From positions 1 through 6,979 of the forward strand of contig CAIYZI010000116.1 in NCBI GenBank assembly GCA_903930665.1: DNA of 6,979 bases. Direction: 5' to 3'. This document shows positions 1 to 6,979 of this stretch, in pieces (the stretch's first letter is position 1; each line of letters opens with the position of its first letter). Source of the DNA: an uncultured beta proteobacterium (GTDB taxonomy: Bacteria > Pseudomonadota > Gammaproteobacteria > Burkholderiales > Burkholderiaceae). The position numbers and the translations under genes are program-made. The notes under the pieces are model-generated. The model did not search any database. It was not told where the DNA came from and worked only from the letters and a program-made list of their open reading frames with translations.

Positions 1-16
1 GAATCTTAACTTCAGA

Positions 17-1762
<1,746 letters not shown>

Positions 1763-1825
1763 GGTGGGGTTATATTCGTCTTATGGGGCTTTGTAAGGAT
1801 CAATACATATTTGATATCTGAATGT

Positions 1826-1909
1826 ATGGTGTTTTGTGGACTTCGTACATAAACGTATTAAAGTAATTGCAGAATATTTCGCTATGCGGTGAGTCCACAT
1901 CAATACCAT
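1826..1909. repeat. imperfect inverted repeat upstream of the recombinase gene
   Basis: The left arm 1826-1842 and right arm 1892-1909 are inverted copies. The inner 8 bp match perfectly (TGTGGACT 1835-1842, AGTCCACA 1892-1899), and the outer parts match as ATGGT plus a short, partly matching TT-rich segment, with a 1-nt length difference. The 49 bp between the arms are AT-rich. The repeat lies 64 bp before the recombinase ATG, a natural place for an operator or a recombination-directionality-factor site, but no regulator can be named. Confidence 0.6.
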
Positions 1910-1989
1910 CTAAAGAGCTGGCTTAGTACAACTCCTTTGAACATCTAAGTCATTTAAAGAGGCTCTATGTGTTAATTCAGTGGGTATCG

Positions 1990-2106
1990 TGGCCAAGCTG
2001 GCCAATCTGACCAATATGTTTAACTTGGCGGCGAGGAGTAGCGCAGTTTCTGCACCACCCCCTTTCCTCGAATTAAAAATAATGACCAGTTTGGCCAGCT
2101 TGGCCA
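1990..2106. repeat. symmetric pair of 9-bp-phased hexamer arrays (candidate origin or iterons)
   Basis: The left array has TGGCCA (1990-1995), TGGCCA (1999-2004) and TGACCA (2008-2013). The right array has TGACCA (2083-2088), TGGCCA (2092-2097) and TGGCCA (2101-2106). All are spaced by exactly 3 bp, giving a 9-bp period, and the order is mirrored. Taken as 29-bp arms (1989-2017 and 2079-2107), the inverted copies agree at 25 of 29 positions, including the first 17. The 69-bp centre carries a hairpin and an AT-only stretch. Repeated short binding sites next to a helicase/primase operon resemble iteron-type origins such as that of satellite phage P4. An origin role is inferred, and a partition or operator site is also possible. 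Confidence 0.75.
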
Positions 2107-2164
2107 CACTGGGAAAAACAACAAGTCTTTCCCAGGCATGTGGTGCGCACAAAATAGACATATC

Positions 2165-3661
2165 TCAATACTTCTTTAACAGTTGGCTGGGCATCTGATC
2201 AACCGCTTTGAAGTCACTGATCTCAGGCCAATCAATGTCTGCATCCATATATTTGGCAAATTGTCTTCGACAGATATCTAAAGTTGGGAATATCCAAACA
2301 CGCTCACGCTTTCCCTTAACTGAAGTTCGACCTTCATCTATACCGAGAATAGATTTTAGGGTGTTACTAAGCTTTATTTGATCACCACGTCTGCGTTCAC
2401 CAATCTCACTCGCTTTGGTTAAATACGATTGGTACAACACACCCTTGGGCACTTCGCGCGACCAATCAACCCCATCCACGCCAGCGCAATTTGAACCCTC
2501 AAGTAGCAGCTCATAAATAAAACGCTCCATCGAATTTAAAGACGCAATCTTTTGGTCAAACAAGGCCTTTGTTTTGGGAACATTGCGAAGCTCAAAGCCC
2601 TCGAGATTGAGGTGTAGTAAGTGATGCGCCCATGCCTCAAGACCACCATTATCAATGTGCTCTGTCAGTTTATTAAAATAAGGGAAATCCCCTTTGTATT
2701 TATCACTGACATCTAAGACTAAAAAACGCCTAGCACCTTTTCCAGCAGGAACCACCCATTCAGAATTGGACGCCATAAGGAACCGAGCATAGTTAGACAC
2801 CTTAATAGGCTCCTTACCTTTATGCTCAACAGTCAATTCACGCTCAGTAATTAAACCCTTAAGCGCACTTTCAAAATTCTTGTCACCAGCCCAGAAGGAT
2901 TCATCCAAAAAGGCAAACAACATTCCCAAAAGTAAGCCATTAAAGCGACCAAGAATTTGGTTAGCCTGAATCACATGGACCGAGTGGGGTGCAGTCAATC
3001 GTAAAATAGCATTACCAAAAATTCCCTTTCCGATACCCTCCGCTCCACGCAGCACAACGGCAATACCCGGCAAGTTTGATGGGTTTTGCAAAATATCGGC
3101 CACCCATATCTCAAGGTAATTGAAGATTAACGCATTGCCATCGCAAATGACTTCAAGGATGTGCTTACGCAACAGTGAGCAGTCGCCCTCTTTGGAAATA
3201 ACTCCATGACCTCGATACAAGTTATAGTCGCCAGGCTCGATATTACCGCTCGGTTCAAAAACTACACGATTGTATTGTCGCCTTGCGGGGTCGTTGAGCC
3301 AAGCGTGGGCAGCAGAAGTTATAGCGCCAGTGCGGTCCATCACCTGATAATTTCGTAGCAATAGGTTAAAGTCCGCTTGCTTTCTGAACACAATATTAAC
3401 TTGTCCATCTTGAGCAATATTTTCCTGCATGATCACAGTTTGACCGTCTAAAGAAACTACCGCAAATTGTTCGTTCAGGTCACCCATTATTTCATTGATA
3501 TGCGGAATAATTTGAATGGATTCAACTGGTAGATATTCAATGTACGGCTTAATATGGCGTAAGGATGGATCGCGCACATGCAATTCACGCATTAGGTCGT
3601 CAAGCGCAAATTTGGGCATAAGAACCTCTAAATTTTTTTTAGGAATGGTGAGCTGTTTCAT
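2165..3661 (-). CDS. DUF5906-like (SF3-type) replicative helicase / primase-helicase subunit
   Basis: A 498-residue ATPase of the phage and mobile-element primase-helicase group. The Walker A motif GAEGIGKG is at 206-213 (Lys212). A Walker B-like hydrophobic strand ends in Asp253-Glu254 (FLDES). The SF3-like motif C is MASNS (296-300, Asn299), and a candidate arginine finger is ARRF (310-313). The N-terminal 190 residues and the C-terminal 130 have no motif I can name; the C-terminus may bind DNA. It is expected to unwind the element's DNA at initiation of replication. Its ATG overlaps the stop of the Toprim gene as ATGA (3658-3661), with AAAGG upstream, which indicates translational coupling and a working pair. 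No primase catalytic domain is visible, so priming probably depends on the neighbour. It ends 59 bp from the hexamer arrays. Confidence 0.9.
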   Translation of the reverse strand: MKQLTIPKKNLEVLMPKFALDDLMRELHVRDPSLRHIKPYIEYLPVESIQIIPHINEIMGDLNEQFAVVSLDGQTVIMQENIAQDGQVNIVFRKQADFNLLLRNYQVMDRTGAITSAAHAWLNDPARRQYNRVVFEPSGNIEPGDYNLYRGHGVISKEGDCSLLRKHILEVICDGNALIFNYLEIWVADILQNPSNLPGIAVVLRGAEGIGKGIFGNAILRLTAPHSVHVIQANQILGRFNGLLLGMLFAFLDESFWAGDKNFESALKGLITERELTVEHKGKEPIKVSNYARFLMASNSEWVVPAGKGARRFLVLDVSDKYKGDFPYFNKLTEHIDNGGLEAWAHHLLHLNLEGFELRNVPKTKALFDQKIASLNSMERFIYELLLEGSNCAGVDGVDWSREVPKGVLYQSYLTKASEIGERRRGDQIKLSNTLKSILGIDEGRTSVKGKRERVWIFPTLDICRRQFAKYMDADIDWPEISDFKAVDQMPSQLLKKY

Positions 3662-4302
3662 TTGGAACCTTTCGAGCGGACGTTATTAAGAAAGTTATCA
3701 AAACCAGTGAATAAATCTTCGGACAGGCGTAAGCGGAAAACCTTGGCTTTACGCGCACTAAGCATATGTGCCAAGCGACGTTCGGCAGATTTCACAGCCG
3801 GTTTATGGGTAATATCTGAGTCAAAAATAATGACGACCTCGCGCCCAACAAGATCGAACTCATCCCACTGTGGCAATGGAATCCCACCCTTGCGAGACCA
3901 ACAATCCACCCCAGTTAACCCTGCGCATGGAAGACCACGTTTACAGGCGATTGCACTTTTCTTTTCTCCTTCGGTTATATAAAGCCGAATTGATGCATCA
4001 GCCTTTACATCATTCCAATCAAAGTCTCCTATTGCGGGTAGGTAAAGCTCAGGTGCCGTGCCTCTTGGTTGCGAATAACGCTGAAATGTTTGTTTGCCGT
4101 TTCGGATATGAAGCCTAGGGACGGTGAAGCGCTTTCGCACCAAAGAAGACCCATTGCCAAAAGATATCGCAAGGTTTCCCCTCTTATCTTCGTACCATCC
4201 AAGCGCAAGCGCATCCTGCTCCGTAAGATCGCTTTTTGCAAGATCATCAATAATTGCCTGAGAAAATTTAGGCGCAGCAGACTTAAGAATTAGCTTAGTC
4301 AT
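3658..4302 (-). CDS. Toprim-domain protein (DUF3854-like), probable primase subunit
   Basis: A 214-residue protein with a Toprim fold: the conserved glutamate motif is YITEGEKKSA (108-117, Glu111 and Glu113) and the metal-binding DSD motif is 161-163, after the strand VVIIF. The spacing and the TEGEKK form match the DUF3854 family often found beside mobile-element helicases. Toprim acidic residues bind Mg2+ in DnaG-type primases and topoisomerases. No zinc-binding domain is seen: the cysteines at 120, 126 and 134 do not form a CxxC pair. The N-terminal 100 residues look like the family's helper region. Its start overlaps the stop of the preceding 70-aa gene as ATGA (4299-4302) with AGGGGTG upstream, and its stop overlaps the helicase start. 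It most likely primes replication of the element together with that helicase; this role is inferred. Confidence 0.88.
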   Translation of the reverse strand: MTKLILKSAAPKFSQAIIDDLAKSDLTEQDALALGWYEDKRGNLAISFGNGSSLVRKRFTVPRLHIRNGKQTFQRYSQPRGTAPELYLPAIGDFDWNDVKADASIRLYITEGEKKSAIACKRGLPCAGLTGVDCWSRKGGIPLPQWDEFDLVGREVVIIFDSDITHKPAVKSAERRLAHMLSARKAKVFRLRLSEDLFTGFDNFLNNVRSKGSK

Positions 4303-4511
4303 TTCACACCCCTACTTTCCACAAGATGCTTTACTAATAACGCCTGCTTAATTTGCTCGGTTGTGGGCCATATTATTTTTCCTGTGCGCTCGTTAACTTC
4401 ACAAGATATGACTACAACGCCAGGCCGCAAAGGGTTTGGTACGATCATTGCGGTCATTGGTTTTCCTAGAAATCCAGGATTTGGTGCAAAGCCGTATTTA
4501 TAGTGTTTCAT
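4299..4511 (-). CDS. 70-aa protein of unknown function in the replication operon
   Basis: I do not recognise this family. The product starts with a basic, aromatic and glycine-rich segment (MKHYKYGFAPNPGFLGKP) and continues with a short beta-rich part (TAMIVPNPLRPGVVVISCEV). It ends in a helix-like stretch that includes TTEQIKQALLVKHLVE. No signal peptide, membrane helix or metal motif is seen. It is supported as a gene by its ATGA overlap with the Toprim start, its 14-bp overlap with the gene upstream, a purine-rich GAAGAAAG ahead of the ATG, and unbroken codirectional packing. An accessory replication or DNA-binding role is only a guess from position. Confidence 0.72.
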   Translation of the reverse strand: MKHYKYGFAPNPGFLGKPMTAMIVPNPLRPGVVVISCEVNERTGKIIWPTTEQIKQALLVKHLVESRGVK

Positions 4512-4659
4512 TTATTTCTTTCTTCAGATGAACTGCACGACAATGGTTTGGGTTCTCTGCGGGTTCGGTTTTAGATTTGCCTTCTGACTGCTCAGCGATA
4601 AGTTGCCCTATTACAGAGGCAGCAAGGAGGCGTAGCAACTCTTGAATGGCTGGATTCAC
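4498..4659 (-). CDS. 53-aa protein of unknown function, first firm gene of the replication operon (GTG start)
   Basis: I do not recognise this protein. I chose the GTG at 4657-4659 because GAGGGG lies 9 nt upstream. A TTG at 4690-4692 would give 64 residues but directly follows a TAA and has no clear ribosome-binding site. The product has a leucine/alanine-rich helix (VNPAIQELLRLLAASVIGQL), then a charged, Glu/Lys/Pro-rich tail with one Cys and one His close together (NHCRAVHLKK). The helix is short and interrupted by E and R, so a membrane anchor is unlikely. Its 3' end overlaps the 70-aa gene by 14 bp. Coding potential rests on the overlap chain rather than on homology. Confidence 0.55.
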   Translation of the reverse strand: MNPAIQELLRLLAASVIGQLIAEQSEGKSKTEPAENPNHCRAVHLKKEINETL

Positions 4660-4721
4660 TTGTTGTAGCCCCTCAAGAGTGATGAGAAGCAATTACCCAA
4701 CCGATCTGTCACGCGCAGCAT
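4656..4721 (-). CDS. possible 21-aa leader ORF coupled to the next gene
   Basis: The frame runs from an ATG at 4719-4721 to a TGA that overlaps the downstream GTG start as GTGA (4656-4659). The peptide is MLRVTDRLGNCFSSLLRGYNK. The overlap copies the ATGA couplings seen further along the operon and could couple translation. Against it, no good ribosome-binding site precedes the ATG, and the candidate promoter here would start transcription at or after this ATG. Chance is a real alternative at this length. Confidence 0.25.
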   Translation of the reverse strand: MLRVTDRLGNCFSSLLRGYNK

Positions 4722-4722
4722 G

Positions 4723-4750
4723 ATTTGAATAGGCGCAAAAAAACCGTCAA
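4723..4750 (-). promoter_or_regulatory. candidate sigma-70 promoter of the replication operon
   Basis: On the minus strand, TTGACG (4745-4750; 5 of 6 matches to the -35 consensus) is followed after 16 bp by TCAAAT (4723-4728; 4 of 6 matches to the -10). Transcription would start near 4716, giving a leader of about 57 nt before the GTG at 4659 and skipping the ATG at 4721. The region is rich in A/T runs, so chance matches are likely. Confidence 0.35.
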
Positions 4751-4761
4751 AAAATATTGAC
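4746..4761. promoter_or_regulatory. small inverted repeat over the -35 box, possible operator
   Basis: GTCAA (4746-4750) and TTGAC (4757-4761) are perfect 5-bp inverted arms around 6 AT base pairs. They overlap the candidate -35 element, where a repressor would block RNA polymerase. The arms are short and one resembles a -35 box by itself, so this is a suggestion only. Confidence 0.3.
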
Positions 4762-4938
4762 AATTTCTTGAGCTCGCCTATGGCTAGCCTGTGATTAATG
4801 GGAGTTTGATTATTGCTGCTCATGCACCATGGTGGGCGTTTTGCAGCTTTTACATAATGGAATTATCTTGGGAAGTTATTTCCCCGATTGATTAATTCAG
4901 CAGGTGGTATGTGACTTTTCTGTAATGGTCGAAAATAT

Positions 4939-5757
4939 TTATTGCCCGTTGTCAGTCTCTACTCTGGGCTCGATGAGCGCAATACGAAAAGCCCAGCCTC
5001 TTCCTTGGTCATAGGCGTCATCAAGGGTATTTCCATAGATGGTATCTGCCTCCTTGGATTCTTTGAAAATTTCTCGCGCAACATTAATTTTTTCGCCGAA
5101 TTTCCACTCTTTATTTTCGCGGTGCTCTACCTCATTAAATGCATCCATAGCCCGAAGACGCTCAATAGCGACCAAAAATGACTCGCTACGATTATTTTTT
5201 CGTCTCTTACCAATGGCCCCCAAAGATTGCGCCGCAAGATTCGCCTGTGTTGTTAGGTCAATAGTTGGATCAAAGATAGCTAAAAAATATCCGCGTTCCA
5301 TCAAGTCGAGAACAGCCTCCCCTACAAGCTCGGCATAACTTGGCATCGCATCATTTTTAATGGCCTCATCCATCTCATTTTCAGCGAACCATGCATAACT
5401 CCCACTTGCTTTAGCAAGCTCCACAAGTTCCGGACTCAGCAGACTTGAATGATGTCGCTCTTTATATGGTTCGGGGTCGAATAACGCACCAGCCAAGTCT
5501 TTATCAAGAAATTTAATTTCTATCGGAGAATCACCCGCTTTTTCGGCGGGATGAATCATCTCCCGCAAACCAAATTCAAAATCAAGGTGCCATGCGCGGT
5601 TTTCATATGCAAGCCTGTATTCAGGTAGACGCCTCAAAAACTCCCATCTTCTTTGGGTGGGGTTTAAATCCTCTACGTATTTATAATGCTCGAATTTACG
5701 CCAGTCCGGAACATTAAACTGATTACGGTACTCTTCCAATGTAGCCATTTCGCTCAT
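4939..5757 (-). CDS. 272-aa protein with a DUF6499-like (transcriptional-regulator-like) N-terminus
   Basis: The N-terminal 50 residues match the pattern I know from the small domain DUF6499, found in many proteobacterial mobile-element proteins: PDWR (17-20), YKYVEDL (25-31), then RRWEFLRRLPEYR (36-48). That domain is annotated as transcriptional-regulator-like, but its molecular role is not settled. Residues 60-272 are acidic with helical stretches and no motif I can name. No signal peptide or membrane segment is visible, so it is probably cytoplasmic. The ATG at 5755-5757 has GGTGGGA about 5 nt upstream and a good candidate promoter ahead, so I prefer it to the internal Met4. It is codirectional with the replication operon but 217 bp away and is probably transcribed separately. 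It may control the element, but this is inferred from the domain name and context only. Confidence 0.78.
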   Translation of the reverse strand: MSEMATLEEYRNQFNVPDWRKFEHYKYVEDLNPTQRRWEFLRRLPEYRLAYENRAWHLDFEFGLREMIHPAEKAGDSPIEIKFLDKDLAGALFDPEPYKERHHSSLLSPELVELAKASGSYAWFAENEMDEAIKNDAMPSYAELVGEAVLDLMERGYFLAIFDPTIDLTTQANLAAQSLGAIGKRRKNNRSESFLVAIERLRAMDAFNEVEHRENKEWKFGEKINVAREIFKESKEADTIYGNTLDDAYDQGRGWAFRIALIEPRVETDNGQ

Positions 5758-5958
5758 ATTCCCACCCGCATTGTTTTCTCTTGCATTTCATTTTGCAACG
5801 CGAAATTATGGTGGTCAATACAATGAGCAAAGCAGCGCACTTAAAGGCAACTTGCACCAAATAGATCAACCAACCCTAATAAGAAGGGAAGCTCAACCGC
5901 AATAAGCTCTTCTCATCTTTTCAATTTCATCGACCACCCTTTTTCTAAGGCTTGGCGG
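5758..5958. other. last bacterial stretch before the chimeric junction, no gene
   Basis: Apart from the promoter entered above, no gene is seen. There are two AAGCTC copies (5889-5894 and 5904-5909) within a weak stem-loop, and a GGTGGTC/GACCACC pair of 7-bp inverted arms (5810-5816, 5932-5938). Base composition is close to the bacterial genes to the left and unlike the AT-rich DNA to the right. Confidence 0.45.
5790..5818 (-). promoter_or_regulatory. candidate sigma-70 promoter of the DUF6499-like gene
   Basis: On the minus strand, TTGACC (5813-5818; 5 of 6 matches to the -35) and CAAAAT (5790-5795; 4 of 6 matches to the -10) are separated by exactly 17 bp. The -10 box ends 32 bp before the start codon. 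A small inverted repeat TTGCA/TGCAA (5781-5785, 5794-5798) overlaps the -10 region and could be an operator. Confidence 0.5.
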
Positions 5959-5959
5959 C
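5958..5959. other. chimeric junction: bacterial DNA joined to a ciliate chromosome end
   Basis: Immediately to the right is a full-length C4A4 telomere pointing outward, that is, with its free end facing the bacterial DNA. A telomere end is a natural DNA terminus, so a bacterial sequence attached to it cannot be part of the same nanochromosome. The change coincides with a switch in base composition and genetic code. Ligation of blunted ends in library preparation, amplification chimerism or misassembly would all produce this. Confidence 0.85.
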
Positions 5960-5994
5960 CCTAAAACCCCAAAACCCCAAAACCCCAAAACCCC
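5959..5994. repeat. ciliate (hypotrich) telomere, C4A4 repeats
   Basis: The 36 nt read as (C4A4)x4 plus C4 with one mismatch, T at 5962 instead of C. The 32 nt from 5963 to 5994 are perfect. C4A4/G4T4 is the telomere repeat of spirotrich ciliates. Oxytricha/Stylonychia macronuclear ends have 20 bp of duplex plus a 16-nt G-strand overhang, 36 nt in all, which equals the length seen here. The strand reads 5'-CCCCAAAA into the chromosome at 5995, the correct orientation for a left telomere. Confidence 0.92.
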
Positions 5995-6036
5995 TTTGAG
6001 CTAAATAATTGCCAATTATAATTAATGAATTAAAAG
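5995..6036 (-). other. subtelomere and 3' UTR of the nanochromosome
   Basis: Only 42 AT-rich bp separate the telomere from the stop codon of the gene, the compact layout typical of gene-sized hypotrich chromosomes. It contains a 15-bp palindrome, ATAATTG (6005-6011), C, CAATTAT (6013-6019), beginning 10 bp inside the telomere. No canonical polyadenylation signal stands out. Confidence 0.7.
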
Positions 6037-6979
6037 TCATTTTAATAAAAATATCTCATAATGATTAGATTCAACTTCTATGCTTTTATTTCTGTCTTCC
6101 TCCTCACTTTCTACTATGGCCAATTTTATGAAGTATCTCACTGAGAATTTATTAATGACATTCTTAAGGGTTGGTGTGATTGATGTTATACCTCGAAGAG
6201 GAATACTAAAAGGTATACAATCATCTTTAAATGGACAGCCATCAACTACTTCATGTCTCTTTAGTGTTCTTATTTAGAATTGTTAATTTTAATTGTTGTT
6301 TGCATTATTTTTAAGTGAAAGTTAGATATATTAAGGAGCATTTGAGGAACCTTGAACTTAAATTTCTTATTGAATCAGATCAATGTACACACCGAGAATC
6401 CTTTCTGTAGATCTTTGATCAACATCTTTAAACTGTATATATCCTTCGAGGAACTCAGATTCAAGATGCATTTTCTGTTTGTAGAGATTTACTTCTAAAG
6501 TTAGAGGTAATTCGGGATGATGAAATGGAAGCAATTAATTTCTAATTTTGGGAACAAGTGAGTATGCTTTTATTTCTTAGTTATCTTATTGAGTTACTCT
6601 AGGTGCTTAGTTTCTTACTATCACTGGCTTTTCAAACACCAATTGAGAATTCATTATGGTTCCATGGTATGTCATTTCAACTTTCAAGAAGTATCTTAGC
6701 TTAATGCCAATACCTGAGTAAGTATCATTTAAGAAATCTAGCTTGTTAAAAGTAAATTCTCTTTTTATAGTGTTTTGAAAATCTCCAGGAAACTCTAAGC
6801 CTCTTGAATGATTTAGAAAGAAATGCTAATTGCTACTCGCTGTCCAGCCTCCTTAGTTATTACTCTCTTTAATTTATTACTGAGATATATGCTTACCAAT
6901 GATACCAATAAGTGAAATTTTGATTCCTTCATGTGATATAGTCTATCCTTCACTTAAAGTAGTAATCTCTACTGTGCCC
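6037..6979 (-). CDS. VPS26: VPS26-like retromer subunit, ciliate nuclear code (TAA/TAG = Gln), 5' partial
   Basis: Translated on the minus strand with TAA/TAG as Gln and TGA as stop, this is an open frame of 313 codons from the window edge to TGA at 6037-6039. It resembles VPS26, the arrestin-fold subunit that joins VPS35 and VPS29 in the retromer coat for endosome-to-Golgi sorting. Recognisable blocks are HEGIKISLIG (16-25), GLEFPGD (60-66), YSGIGIKLRYFLKVEM (87-102), YKQKMHLESEFLEG (166-179), and DGCPFKDDCIPFSIPL (246-261) running into ITPTLKNVINKFSVRYFIKLAIVESEEEDR with its KFSVRYF core (277-283). These line up in order with human VPS26A/B. About 50 N-terminal residues lie outside the window. 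There are 14 in-frame TAA and 2 in-frame TAG codons, and no intron is needed. An Asn/Gln-rich insert (about 205-235) is ciliate-like. The middle is divergent, so the paralogue is uncertain. Confidence 0.9.

Larger units (their letters stand above)
1763..2164. other. 402-bp intergenic region with structured, probably regulatory or origin DNA
   Basis: This gap lies between the recombinase start and the helicase stop. It holds an imperfect inverted repeat (1826-1909) and a symmetric hexamer array (1990-2106), both entered separately. Between the hexamer arms is a nested hairpin: CGAGGA 2032-2037 with TCCTCG 2065-2070, and GCAG 2043-2046 with CTGC 2050-2053 around a TTT loop. An AT-only 12-bp stretch follows at 2071-2082. 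Two reading frames (1910-2161 minus, 1980-2198 plus) are open across it but are judged by-products of the repeats. No convincing sigma-70 promoter for the recombinase was found. Confidence 0.6.
4722..4938. other. noncoding gap between the operon and the DUF6499-like gene
   Basis: No gene is seen here. The gap holds the candidate promoter and operator entered above, and a perfect 10-bp palindrome CACCATGGTG (4825-4834). It also holds a small hairpin GGGAA/TTCCC (4870-4874 with 4880-4884, 5-nt loop) about 55 bp past the stop of the upstream gene. The hairpin has no T run, so it is at best a weak terminator. Confidence 0.45.

Noticed and set aside
1910..2161. 83-codon frame on the minus strand starting 3 bp after the helicase stop
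   Set aside because: It runs straight through both hexamer arms, and its repeated AKLAKL/RLASLA segments are just translations of those repeats. It has no convincing ribosome-binding site or recognisable fold, although its position in the operon keeps a small chance open.
1980..2198. 72-codon frame on the plus strand
   Set aside because: It is a mirror of the same repeats, against the direction of all the element's protein genes, and overlaps the helicase end.
4722..4730. GATTTGAA match to the tRNA antisense as the second attachment site
   Set aside because: Only 8 bp match, with no extension into the flanking tRNA bases, and it lies between the operon and its likely promoter.
4825..4834. 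CACCATGGTG palindrome as an operator
   Set aside because: It is only 10 bp with no extension or second copy; it is noted as a site but not supported as functional.
5963..5994. C4A4 array as a bacterial tandem repeat or CRISPR-like element
   Set aside because: There are no spacers, the length and phase equal a telomere, and a ciliate-code gene follows in the correct orientation.
6080..6277. 65-codon frame on the plus strand in the AT-rich part
   Set aside because: It lies antisense to the well-supported VPS26-like frame and resembles no known protein; it is open by chance.
6037..6979. Euplotes origin (also C4A4 telomeres), with introns and TGA = Cys
   Set aside because: That code would need several introns or frameshifts to pass the in-frame TAA/TAG codons, whereas reading them as Gln gives one continuous frame that ends at TGA where VPS26 homology ends.

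Overview
The window is a chimera of two genomes, joined at about position 5958/5959. Positions 1-5958 are bacterial, and positions 5959-6979 are the end of a ciliate macronuclear 'nanochromosome'. The bacterial part starts with an intact initiator tRNA gene whose sequence resembles proteobacterial, probably betaproteobacterial, tRNA-fMet; no closer taxonomy can be supported. The ciliate part has a C4A4 telomere. Next to it is a VPS26-like gene that reads through only if TAA and TAG mean glutamine and TGA means stop. Together these point to an oxytrichid-type hypotrich (Oxytricha/Stylonychia group). Euplotes is excluded because it uses TGA as Cys and TAA/TAG as stops. Tetrahymena and Paramecium are disfavoured by their different telomere repeats. 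A bacterial symbiont, prey or culture companion of a ciliate, joined in library preparation, amplification or assembly, is the simplest explanation.

Bacterial layout (all genes after the tRNA are on the minus strand). tRNA-fMet (17-93) is the integration site of a mobile element. The element's large serine recombinase (50-1762) runs into the tRNA from the opposite strand, and its last 13 residues and stop codon are the antisense of the tRNA. A gap at 1763-2164 holds an imperfect inverted repeat and a symmetric pair of hexamer arrays (TGRCCA every 9 bp), a candidate replication origin or protein-binding centre. Then, in transcription order from 4721 down to 2165, comes a tightly overlapping operon: a possible 21-residue leader ORF, a 53-aa protein of unknown function (GTG start), a 70-aa protein of unknown function, a Toprim (DUF3854-like) protein, and a DUF5906-like SF3-type helicase. 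A separate 272-aa gene (4939-5757) has an N-terminal region resembling the small transcriptional-regulator-like domain DUF6499, with its own candidate promoter. No capsid, packaging or conjugation gene is visible.

How the genes fit together (inference): the Toprim protein and the helicase would form a split primase-helicase that replicates the element, possibly from the hexamer arrays. The recombinase would move it in and out of tRNA-fMet. The far attachment site is not in the window, so the element is cut off by the chimeric junction.

Ciliate layout: a telomere (5959-5994, 36 nt, one mismatch), a 42-bp subtelomere/3' UTR (5995-6036), then the 3' part of a VPS26-like retromer gene (6037-6979, minus strand, 5' end outside the window) with 16 in-frame TAA/TAG codons and no visible intron. 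With the standard code this part looks like gene-free AT-rich DNA and would be missed.
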